5,929 bases of DNA from Treponema sp. GTDB lineage: Bacteria; Spirochaetota; Spirochaetia; Treponematales; Breznakiellaceae. Where the stretch lies: contig JAIRRF010000124.1 of the NCBI GenBank assembly GCA_031256115.1, positions 1 to 5,929 of the forward strand, read 5' to 3'. Below, piece after piece: positions 1 to 4,817 of the stretch. Numbering within the stretch: the stretch's first letter is position 1; each line of letters begins with the position of its first letter. The notes below the pieces were generated by a model. That model had not been told where the DNA came from. It saw nothing but the letters and a program-made list of their open reading frames with translations, and made no database searches. The position numbers and the translations under genes are program-made.

Positions 1-30
1 ACCGAATAATGACCAAGGAGCATTTCTAGT

Positions 31-131
31 TTCGGTAACATTTTCTAAATGAGGCATCCATAACTTTCGGTAACATTTTGAAATGAGGCATCTCGGTATA
101 TCCCAACCAATTTGTATATCCCAACCAATTT
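31..131. repeat. Two adjacent short tandem duplications
   Basis: A 27-28 bp unit beginning TTCGGTAACATTTT and ending AAATGAGGCATC occurs at 31-58 and 66-92, with a 35-bp period. Directly after it an exact 18-bp unit, GTATATCCCAACCAATTT, occurs twice head to tail at 96-113 and 114-131. A 69-codon minus-strand ORF (26-235) runs across these repeats, but its C-terminal half is just the translated repeats. It has no family resemblance I recognise, so I treat the stretch as repeat DNA and not as a gene. The repeats are read directly; their origin (slippage, or the edge of a larger repeat cluster left of the window) is unknown. Confidence 0.8.
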
Positions 132-565
132 AGCCCGTATTTCACATAACTCCTTGTATACAAAATAAGTTCCGTATTAAATACAAAAACAAGCGAATAC
201 ACGCTTATTTTGTCCATAATAATAATATTATTCAATATTGTGTAAAGAAGGCTTGAATATTAAGATTAAAAGTAGGCTAAACCAAAAAAAGCGGAATTAA
301 TACCTTATTTTCTTTTTTTCTAATTCATCATTTCTAATTTTCCCAAAAACCTCTTAAATTTGGACAAAACTCCTGTTTAATTCCGGTATTTTCCGCCTAT
401 TTTGGACATATGTTAGTAAACGGAAAAACCTTATATTCACTCATTCCCCTTATTGATTTTAAGGCCATTTTGGGCATAGACAACCGGGAAGATACATTAG
501 CCTTATTTTGCCTTATAATCGGGACTTATAAAAATTATCCGATCCCAGTACAAGGTTATTCGAAA
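132..565. other. AT-rich spacer without a convincing gene
   Basis: This stretch is strongly AT-rich with homopolymer T and A runs around 300-330. The only forward ORF of note starts at 410 and is described separately. Bases 534-553 match 19 of 20 bases of the last unit of the 47-bp array (892-911), so a degenerate outlier of that repeat lies inside the doubtful ORF. No tRNA, rRNA or convincing promoter was seen. Confidence 0.5.
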
Positions 566-628
566 GTCTGGTTTAATACCCTGCGACTTGTCGCGGCTCA
601 GAGGAGGCATTGTTATAGAAGTATTTAG
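410..628 (+). pseudogene. Doubtful 72-codon ORF, possible phage gene remnant
   Basis: The ORF opens with ATG and has a protein-like first half: residues 15-38 include IDFKAILGIDNREDTLALFC. By eye this recalls the N-terminal helix of gp6-like phage head-tail connector proteins, which often begin with a short acidic 'LGIDD.ED..L' segment. That is memory-level resemblance, not a search result. The second half (from about residue 42) is encoded by repeat DNA: 534-553 matches the 47-bp array and 566-579 is an arm of a long inverted repeat. There is no Shine-Dalgarno sequence before 410. The most likely reading is either a chance ORF or a fragment of a gene truncated by repeat DNA. No function is assigned. 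Confidence 0.2.
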
Positions 629-641
629 TATTAAACCAGAC
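566..641. repeat. Long inverted repeat with 14-bp perfect arms
   Basis: Bases 566-579 (GTCTGGTTTAATAC) are the exact reverse complement of 628-641, separated by 48 nt. Inside the loop lies a smaller perfect palindrome at 583-594 (GCGAC, TT, GTCGC). No T-run follows the right arm, so it does not look like an intrinsic terminator. A 13-of-14 direct repeat, TAATACCCTGCRAC, links 574-587 to 676-689, suggesting that this stretch and the next share an origin. Confidence 0.7.
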
Positions 642-665
642 GATTTAATAAATTTCCTATCGAAC

Positions 666-726
666 GAACCTCCCCTAATACCCTGCAACGCTCAAAAATA
701 ACTCGTGGCTTGCCGCGGGGAGGTTC
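666..726. repeat. Inverted repeat with 10-bp perfect arms
   Basis: Bases 666-675 (GAACCTCCCC) are the exact reverse complement of 717-726 (GGGGAGGTTC), with a 41-nt loop. The right arm lies inside a GC-rich 24-bp motif that recurs inverted at the end of ptsN. The 47-bp tandem array begins 2 bases after the right arm, so the two structures abut. Confidence 0.65.
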
Positions 727-730
727 ATTC
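707..730 (+). repeat. GC-rich 24-bp dispersed motif, copy 1
   Basis: The motif begins GGCTTGCCGCGGGGAG and ends TCATTC. It matches the reverse complement of 4448-4471 at 21 of 24 positions. It stands out as GC-rich in an AT-rich spacer. Two matches in 6 kb suggest a dispersed repeat family, but a whole-genome count would be needed to confirm one. Confidence 0.5.
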
Positions 731-915
731 ACTGATCCGGATAATAGGCGCTATCCGATCCAGGTAAAGGCTTATTCACTGATCCGGATAATGGGCGATA
801 CCTGATCCCGGTACAAGGCCATTCACTGATCCGGATAATGGGCGATACCTGATCCCGGTACAAGGCCATTCACTGATCCCGATAATGGGCCATTATCTGA
901 TCCCAGTACAAAACT
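728..915 (+). repeat. 47-bp tandem array, four units, phased GATC sites
   Basis: Four head-to-tail units start at 728, 775, 822 and 869, each exactly 47 bp. Units 2 and 3 are identical; units 1 and 4 diverge. Every unit is itself two related halves, since CTGATCC or a close variant recurs after 23 or 24 bp. As a result GATC occurs at 734, 757, 781, 804, 828, 851, 875 and 899, with spacings of only 23 or 24. The unit length is not a multiple of three and no ORF crosses the array, so it is not a protein repeat. There are no unique spacers, so it is not a CRISPR. It ends about 140 bp before pyrB. Its role is unknown: it may be a neutral minisatellite, a protein-binding array or a methylation-sensitive site. 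Confidence 0.9.
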
Positions 916-1052
916 GGTTTTACAAGCTCTTATGAACCTTTTTTTTGTTTTTTATCATTTTCATTAAAGCACCATGCATCTTTATACCTTTACCGTTGAA
1001 TCCGTGTAAATGATCATTCCAATCTATCGCCGCTTGTTTTTCCTCTTATTTC
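916..1052 (+). promoter_or_regulatory. Probable pyrB promoter region, elements unclear
   Basis: This AT-rich stretch should hold the promoter of the pyr genes, but no strong site stands out. The best pairs are weak: TTTTCA (958-963) with TATACC (983-988) at a 19-nt spacing, and TTGTTT (1034-1039) with TAATCT (1057-1062) at 17 nt. The second would start transcription almost at the ATG at 1068. No pyrimidine-type attenuator (a leader peptide gene with a U-tract and terminator hairpin), as in the enteric pyrBI leader, could be recognised. A small palindrome lies at 910-921. Confidence 0.25.
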
Positions 1053-1067
1053 ATGGTAATCTTCCTT

Positions 1068-1988
1068 ATGCTTAAAGGACGATCCCTCGTTGAGCCCGGA
1101 GACTTCAATCAGGAAGAATTGAATGGGCTTTTTTCACTGGCGGAAAAAATTGAAGCTGAACCGGCATACTTACGGGAGTCCTGCCGGGGAAAACTTCTGA
1201 CAACGCTTTTTTTTGAACCCAGTACCAGAACCCGCCTTTCCTTTGAAGCGGCTATGCTGCGTCTGGGAGGAAGCTGTCTGGGCTTTGCGGAACCCGGTTC
1301 CAGTTCCGCCGCAAAAGGGGAAAGCCTGGCGGATACGATCCGTACCGTTGCCTGTTATGCCGATGCAATTGTCATGCGAAACCCCAAGGAGGGGGCGGCC
1401 CTTCTTGCCTCCCGGTTTTCTTCCGTACCGGTAATCAACGCCGGTGACGGCGGCCATCATCATCCTACCCAGACCCTGACGGATCTTCTTACTATCAGAA
1501 GAATCAGGGGCGGAACAGAAAATCTGACCATCGGCTTTTGCGGGGATCTGAAATTTGGCCGGACTGTTCATTCCCTGGCAAAAGCCCTGGCACGTTATTC
1601 CGGAATAAAGATGATCTTTATTTCACCTCCGGAATTAACTGTGCCGGATTATATAAGAGAAATGCTGAATAAGGAAGAAATTCCCTGCAGCGAAGCGGAA
1701 CGGTTAGAGGACATAATGCCCAATCTGGATGTCCTGTATATGACTAGGGTCCAGCGGGAACGGTTTTTTAACGAACAAGACTATGTGCGCCTGAAAGACT
1801 TTTATGTTCTTACGGCAGAAAAAATGGAAACCGCAAAAAAAGACATGATCGTCCTGCATCCCCTGCCCAGGGTAAATGAAATTGCCGCCGAAGTGGACAG
1901 CGATAACAGGGCGGTTTACTTTAAACAGGCCAAATACGGCATGTTTGTACGCATGGCACTTTTGGCATCGGTCCTGGATGCGGTTTAG
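1068..1988 (+). CDS. pyrB: Aspartate carbamoyltransferase catalytic chain PyrB
   Basis: Joins carbamoyl phosphate and L-aspartate to N-carbamoyl-L-aspartate, the committed cytoplasmic step of pyrimidine synthesis. Counting from the ATG at 1068 (306 residues), the carbamoyl phosphate site FFEPSTRTR is at 48-56, the mobile-loop motif SSSAAKGES at 78-86 with Lys83, HHHPTQT at 130-136, [12 protein letters not shown] at 159-170, MTRVQRERF at 225-233 and HPLPRVNEI at 264-272. All expected catalytic segments are present, and length is normal for the family (about 305-311). An upstream in-frame ATG at 1053 would add MVIFL. I prefer 1068 because MLKGRSL looks like a natural family N-terminus. Neither start has a Shine-Dalgarno sequence. 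The adjacent pyrI implies the enteric-type dodecamer of catalytic trimers and regulatory dimers. The TAG stop lies in the first bases of a MITE-like element, and the C-terminus (ending SVLDAV) is a few residues shorter than in E. coli. Confidence 0.96.
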   Translation: MLKGRSLVEPGDFNQEELNGLFSLAEKIEAEPAYLRESCRGKLLTTLFFEPSTRTRLSFEAAMLRLGGSCLGFAEPGSSSAAKGESLADTIRTVACYADAIVMRNPKEGAALLASRFSSVPVINAGDGGHHHPTQTLTDLLTIRRIRGGTENLTIGFCGDLKFGRTVHSLAKALARYSGIKMIFISPPELTVPDYIREMLNKEEIPCSEAERLEDIMPNLDVLYMTRVQRERFFNEQDYVRLKDFYVLTAEKMETAKKDMIVLHPLPRVNEIAAEVDSDNRAVYFKQAKYGMFVRMALLASVLDAV

Positions 1989-2152
1989 GAGCCTGTCGGA
2001 CTTGTAGAATTTTACGACTATTTGTCGTAAGATTCTACAATTTTTGGGCTCCCAGGATTTCATCCATAGGAGTTTGTATGGTAGAAAATGCTCAAAAACT
2101 GCATTTTTTCGCATTTTTCCAGTCAAATTGGGCTATACCCGACAAACTCCTA
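1986..2152 (+). mobile_element. MITE-like element, copy 1, between pyrB and pyrI
   Basis: This 167-bp segment has imperfect terminal inverted repeats: TAGGAGCCTGTCGGAC at the left end and, read on the minus strand, TAGGAGTTTGTCGGG at the right. The reverse complement of 4535-4689 matches it along its whole length, roughly three quarters identical by eye and 27 of 29 over the first bases. It encodes no protein, is short and is rich in secondary structure, as expected of a non-autonomous element moved by a transposase encoded elsewhere. Both copies end in TA at each side, which fits TA target-site duplication as in the IS630/Tc1-mariner group (inference). It supplies the pyrB stop codon and widens the pyrB-pyrI gap to 180 nt. 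Confidence 0.8.
2002..2040 (+). promoter_or_regulatory. 17-bp stem-loop inside element copy 1
   Basis: TTGTAGAAT plus TTACGAC (2002-2010, 2012-2018) pair with GTCGTAA plus ATTCTACAA (2024-2030, 2032-2040), with a T-G wobble at 2011/2031 and a 5-nt loop. The right arm runs into TTTTTGGG, so in RNA it resembles a weak, AT-rich intrinsic terminator lying between pyrB and pyrI. Partial termination or mRNA stabilisation here could alter the PyrB to PyrI ratio, but the stem is poor in GC and I do not call a terminator. The second copy keeps the stem (4638-4650 with 4659-4671) with base-pair-preserving changes. Confidence 0.55.
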
Positions 2153-2168
2153 GCTTAGGCAGGTATAT

Positions 2169-2603
2169 ATGTTAAATGTTGATAAAATTAAAAACGGAAT
2201 TGTCATCGATCATATAAAAGCCGGTCAGGGGATTAGAATTTTTAACTGGCTTGGTCTGGATAAAACACCCTACAATGTAGCCTTTGTAGTAAACGCCAAT
2301 TCCAATCAGTTGGGCCGCAAGGACATCATTAAGATTGACAATACGATTAAGATTAACTTTGACATCCTGGGACTCATCGATCCAAACATCACAGTAAATA
2401 TAATCGAAGACGAAAAGATAACCGGCAAAATTAAAATACAACTGCCCCTGCGTGTAGAGGATGTCCTTGTTTGCAAAAACCCCCGCTGCATTACCTCTGC
2501 AGAAAAGGTTCCCCATATTTTTAACCTCCATGATCCGAAACAAAAAACCTACCGCTGTGAATACTGCGATGATATCCGAAGCGCCGCAGATTTCCGGCAA
2601 TAG
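2169..2603 (+). CDS. pyrI: Aspartate carbamoyltransferase regulatory chain PyrI
   Basis: Non-catalytic subunit that binds nucleotide effectors and links catalytic trimers into the allosteric holoenzyme. The 144 residues show the family layout: an N-terminal allosteric domain with GIVIDHIKAGQGIRIFNWLG (9-28), the conserved LGRKDIIKIDNT segment (48-59), then a C-terminal zinc domain beginning at VEDVLVCKNPRC. The four zinc ligands are intact: Cys102, Cys107, Cys130 and Cys133, in the C-x4-C and C-x2-C pairs expected. The length is close to the usual 150 or so. An AGG at 2161-2163, within TTAGGCAGG, lies 5 nt before the ATG and is among the better ribosome sites in the window. That site belongs to the host sequence just right of the element, so it predates the insertion. 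Only 9 nt separate it from pyrC. Confidence 0.95.
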   Translation: MLNVDKIKNGIVIDHIKAGQGIRIFNWLGLDKTPYNVAFVVNANSNQLGRKDIIKIDNTIKINFDILGLIDPNITVNIIEDEKITGKIKIQLPLRVEDVLVCKNPRCITSAEKVPHIFNLHDPKQKTYRCEYCDDIRSAADFRQ

Positions 2604-2612
2604 CCAATCCTT

Positions 2613-3974
2613 ATGTCCCTTTTGGTTTTAAAAAACTTCCGTATTGTAGATGAAACAACTGATACAACCGGTTCAGTAATAGTTGAAAACGGTATTATTA
2701 AGGAAGTGTCCGCCGGTTCAGATTCAAAAGAAGTTGAACATGCAGCATACCATGCAGATACAGTTATAAACGGCGGCAGTACGGAGCAAAAACATGGCCT
2801 TACACTCATGCCTGCCTTTGTGGATCTTCATGCCCATTTTAGAGAGCCTGGGTTTGAAGAAAAAGAATCTCGTTTTTCTACGAAAAACTTAATTCTTTCA
2901 GAAAACCGTTTTCTTTCAGAAAACTTAGAATCAGCCTGTCTTGCCGCAGCCGCAGGGGGATACGGCACGGTGGTTTGTATGGCCAACACCAAACCGGTGA
3001 CTGATACTATTGCACAGGCCCGTTCCCTGAAAAACCGCAGCGATGTACTGGGTATTATTGATTTATACCCTGCTTTATCACTTACCAAAGGAATGGAAGA
3101 AAAAGAGCTTTCAGAAATCACCCTGTTGACCGGAACCTGCCGTCCGAACGATCAAATCGTGCGTCTTTTTTCGGAGGACGGTAAAGATTTGGCGGATGAT
3201 ATGCTGTTTCTGGCAGCTATGGCAGAAGCCCGCCGTACGGAGATTCCCATTTCCTGCCATTGTGATCTGGGTGAAGAAAACAATGCTGTAAAACGGGTTG
3301 TTGATCTTTGGAAAAAAGCACATTGCCCTCTGCACATTGCCCATGTTTCAACCAAAGAAGCAGCAGCAACGATAAGGGATGCAAAAAATAATATTCAAGT
3401 TCCATCAACATTTATTAGCTGTGAGGTTACTCCCCATCACATTGCCCTGACAGAAAAAGATTCCGCTGTTATGGGAGCGGAAACCCATGGACGGGTTAAT
3501 CCGCCCCTTAGGACCGAAGAAGACCGGCAGGCATTAATTACCGCAATTGCAGACGGCACGGTGGATGCCATTGCTACCGATCATGCTCCCCATACTAGGA
3601 CAGACAAAGAAAAGGGAGCGCCGGGTTTTGCCGGTCTGGAAACGGCCTTTGGAGTTTGTTATAGCTCTCTTGTAATTCCAGGACATATCACCCTTTCAAA
3701 GTTGTCTTCTTTAATGAGCGCCGCCCCTGCCCGAATCCTGGGCCTGGGCAATTGCAGCGGTTATTACCGGGGCAGGATTGCCCCGGGACTGCGGGCTGAC
3801 TTTGCCGTTGCAGATCTTTCGGTAGCTTGGACAGTGGACTCAGGGGCCTTTAAGTCCAGGGGGAAAAACTCACCATTTATTGGCAGGGAACTTGGCGGCA
3901 GAATAGTATTGACCATCCGGGGCGGACGTGTTGTATTTGACCGGACTCACCCGTTGCCTGTGCCCGTGACTTGA
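2613..3974 (+). CDS. pyrC: Dihydroorotase PyrC (type I, amidohydrolase fold)
   Basis: Zinc amidohydrolase that cyclises N-carbamoyl-L-aspartate to dihydroorotate, the step after PyrBI. In the 453 residues the metal-binding DLHAHFR is at 71-77 (His73, His75), FSEDG at 186-190 (Asp189, the usual acidic ligand of this class), HCD at 216-218, HIAHVST at 241-247 (His244), EVTPHH at 271-276, NPPLR at 296-300 and the catalytic ATDHAPHT at 321-328 (Asp323). GLETAFG and the C-terminal RGGRVVFD are also typical. Length is somewhat above the usual 420-430, partly because of about 18 extra residues at 86-103 that interrupt the segment FREPG..EKE / ESA..AAAAGG. That insert is built from DNA palindromes and a 14-bp direct repeat. 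The start at 2613 is 9 nt after the pyrI stop with no clear Shine-Dalgarno sequence, suggesting translational coupling. The stop is followed after 32 nt by ptsN. Confidence 0.95.
   Translation: MSLLVLKNFRIVDETTDTTGSVIVENGIIKEVSAGSDSKEVEHAAYHADTVINGGSTEQKHGLTLMPAFVDLHAHFREPGFEEKESRFSTKNLILSENRFLSENLESACLAAAAGGYGTVVCMANTKPVTDTIAQARSLKNRSDVLGIIDLYPALSLTKGMEEKELSEITLLTGTCRPNDQIVRLFSEDGKDLADDMLFLAAMAEARRTEIPISCHCDLGEENNAVKRVVDLWKKAHCPLHIAHVSTKEAAATIRDAKNNIQVPSTFISCEVTPHHIALTEKDSAVMGAETHGRVNPPLRTEEDRQALITAIADGTVDAIATDHAPHTRTDKEKGAPGFAGLETAFGVCYSSLVIPGHITLSKLSSLMSAAPARILGLGNCSGYYRGRIAPGLRADFAVADLSVAWTVDSGAFKSRGKNSPFIGRELGGRIVLTIRGGRVVFDRTHPLPVPVT
2871..2924 (+). repeat. Palindrome-rich in-frame insertion within pyrC
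   Basis: Two perfect 7-bp stems with 3-nt loops lie here: GTTTTTC/GAAAAAC at 2872-2888 and GTTTTCT/AGAAAAC at 2908-2924. A 14-bp direct repeat, TTCTTTCAGAAAAC, occurs at 2893-2906 and 2911-2924, an 18-bp period that keeps the reading frame. It encodes the low-complexity SEN-RFL-SEN part of PyrC, roughly residues 87-104. Typical type I dihydroorotases have no extra residues at this point. The reading frame stays open and downstream catalytic motifs are intact, so the protein is probably functional. Confidence 0.6.
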
Positions 3975-4000
3975 CTTTTTGCGTTTCCAGGGTGTATTTT
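3971..4000 (+). promoter_or_regulatory. Candidate sigma-70-type promoter for ptsN
   Basis: TTGACT (3971-3976, 5 of 6 to consensus) and TATTTT (3995-4000, 4 of 6) are 18 nt apart. The -35 overlaps the pyrC stop codon. A start site about 7 nt past the -10 would fall at or next to the ptsN ATG (4007), giving a leaderless or nearly leaderless mRNA. This would let ptsN be expressed independently of the pyr genes. The call rests on hexamer matches alone. Confidence 0.4.
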
Positions 4001-4006
4001 ACTAAT

Positions 4007-4453
4007 ATGAACCTAAAGACAATATTAACCAAAGATACCATCAACCTTCATTTAAAAGGTACAACCAAAGAAGAAATAATCAATGAACTGTTGGATATTT
4101 TAGTCTCGGCCAACAAAATACAGGACAGGGCGGCTGCTTTTTCTGCTGTCATGGACCGGGAAAAGAAAATGTCCACAGGCATGAAACACGGTATTGCCAT
4201 ACCTCACGGGAAAAGTACAACTATTAAGGATTTAATAGCCTGTATCGGTATTTCCGACACTGCCGTGGATTTTGATTCCCTGGATCACGAGCCTTGCAGG
4301 ATATTTATTATGACCCTGTCGCCTCTGGAAAAGACAGGCCCCCATCTTCAATTTCTGGCAGAAATAAGCCTGCTCTTTAAAAGTTCCGAAAAGCGGGCGG
4401 AAATCCTAAAAGCACAAAGTCCGGGGGAAGTCCTGAAAATACTGGCGGAATGA
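4007..4453 (+). CDS. ptsN: PTS EIIA-2 domain protein, PtsN/nitrogen-PTS type
   Basis: Single-domain phosphotransferase EIIA of the mannitol/fructose (type 2) fold, 148 residues, about the size of PtsN. The phosphorylatable histidine is His67 in HGIAIPHGKS (61-70), the signature of this family; a later GPHLQFLAEIS segment (111-121) is also typical. There are no IIB or IIC domains and no membrane segments, and no sugar permease gene lies beside it. This favours a regulatory phosphocarrier over a sugar transporter part, as proposed for stand-alone EIIA proteins in spirochaetes, but a fructose-type role is not excluded. A longer reading from TTG at 3971 is possible but adds 12 residues not expected in the family, so ATG 4007 is chosen. 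The nearest purine-rich site, AGGGTG (3989-3994), is too far upstream to be a good ribosome site. Confidence 0.88.
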   Translation: MNLKTILTKDTINLHLKGTTKEEIINELLDILVSANKIQDRAAAFSAVMDREKKMSTGMKHGIAIPHGKSTTIKDLIACIGISDTAVDFDSLDHEPCRIFIMTLSPLEKTGPHLQFLAEISLLFKSSEKRAEILKAQSPGEVLKILAE

Positions 4454-4471
4454 GGCTCCCCGAGGCAAGCC
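4448..4471 (-). repeat. GC-rich 24-bp dispersed motif, copy 2
   Basis: Read on the minus strand this begins GGCTTGCCTCGGGGAG and ends TCATTC, matching 707-730 at 21 of 24 bases. It overlaps the ptsN stop codon (4451-4453). GGCT/AGCC ends at 4454-4457 and 4468-4471 could form a short stem on the mRNA, but no T-run follows, so a terminator is not called. Confidence 0.45.
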
Positions 4472-4534
4472 CTAAACTTGACCCATAAAAACCGAAATAA
4501 AATCTGAAGCAGACAGCGCAGACCTTTCGGGGTC

Positions 4535-4689
4535 TAGGAGTTTGTCGGGCTTAGCCCGGTGTGACAAAAAAAATGCGAAAAAAACGTAGTTTTTGAGCAT
4601 TTTCTGCCTTGCAAACTCCGAAAGGAGTCAGAAAATCGTAGAATTTTGCGACAAAAGACGCAAAATTCTACAAGTCCGACAGACTCCTA
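4535..4689 (-). mobile_element. MITE-like element, copy 2, inverted
   Basis: This 155-bp segment is the second copy of the element at 1986-2152, in opposite orientation. Terminal repeats are TAGGAGTTTGTCGGGC at the left and, on the minus strand, TAGGAGTCTGTCGGAC at the right; the outer context is CTAG at both ends. Internal structure is conserved: a perfect 13-bp stem (4638-4650 with 4659-4671), a GAAA-loop hairpin ACTCC/GGAGT (4615-4628), and complementary GCATTTT-type segments. It is 12 bp shorter than copy 1, with part of the length lost in the loop region around the GGAG stem. No ORF is present. Confidence 0.8.
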
Positions 4690-4734
4690 GGCCTGAATAG
4701 GCACACCTTCCCGTATCTGTGTTAGTACACGCCA

Positions 4735-4763
4735 TTGACCGTAACAAGAAAGTATAATAATAT
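4735..4763 (+). promoter_or_regulatory. Candidate promoter of the sugar kinase gene
   Basis: TTGACC (4735-4740, 5 of 6 to consensus) and TAATAT (4758-4763, 4 of 6) are separated by 17 nt. A perfect TATAAT also lies at 4753-4758 but is only 12 nt from the TTGACC. A start about 7 nt past the -10 would be near 4770, directly before the hairpin at 4771, so the mRNA would begin with that hairpin. The promoter lies 46 bp right of the element and not inside it. Confidence 0.4.
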
Positions 4764-4770
4764 ATGGGAA

Positions 4771-4801
4771 CCTCTAAAAACCTTGTTTAGGTTTTTAGAG
4801 G
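4771..4801 (+). promoter_or_regulatory. Perfect 12-bp stem-loop in the kinase leader
   Basis: CCTCTAAAAACC (4771-4782) pairs perfectly with GGTTTTTAGAGG (4790-4801) around a 7-nt loop. No T-run follows, so it does not look like a terminator of the upstream unit. The 10 bases CCTCTAAAAA recur at 4874-4883, inside codons 3-6 of the kinase, so the right arm could pair with either site. That is the geometry of a two-state RNA switch, but it could also be a chance or repeat-derived match. Confidence 0.6.
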
Positions 4802-4817
4802 AATTAAGGAAAAAGCT

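Noticed and set aside
26..235. 69-codon minus-strand gene
   Set aside because: Its C-terminal half is translated tandem repeats, its N-terminus is low complexity, and it has no ribosome site or known relatives that I recognise.
728..915. CRISPR array
   Set aside because: The 47-bp units are directly contiguous with no unique spacers, and no cas genes are present.
916..1067. Enteric-style pyrBI attenuator
   Set aside because: No leader ORF with a U-rich pause tract and no terminator hairpin were found before pyrB.
1170..1571. 133-codon minus-strand ORF inside pyrB
   Set aside because: It lies wholly within the conserved pyrB reading frame on the other strand and shows no family motifs.
2002..2047. 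Intrinsic terminator between pyrB and pyrI
   Set aside because: The stem is long and followed by T residues, but it is mostly A-T pairs and belongs to the repeated element, so efficient termination is doubtful.
2108..2139. Outward-facing promoter in element copy 1 (TATACC)
   Set aside because: The -35 match is poor, the spacing is wrong, and TATACC is not conserved in copy 2.
2172..2600. 142-codon minus-strand ORF opposite pyrI
   Set aside because: It mirrors pyrI almost exactly; the plus-strand frame has intact zinc ligands and a ribosome site.
3971..4006. TTG start at 3971 for ptsN
   Set aside because: It adds 12 residues without family support and has no ribosome site; ATG 4007 gives a normal-length EIIA.
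4771..4801. Transcription terminator for ptsN
   Set aside because: The perfect stem is followed by GAATTAAGG and not a T-run, and it lies downstream of the candidate kinase promoter.
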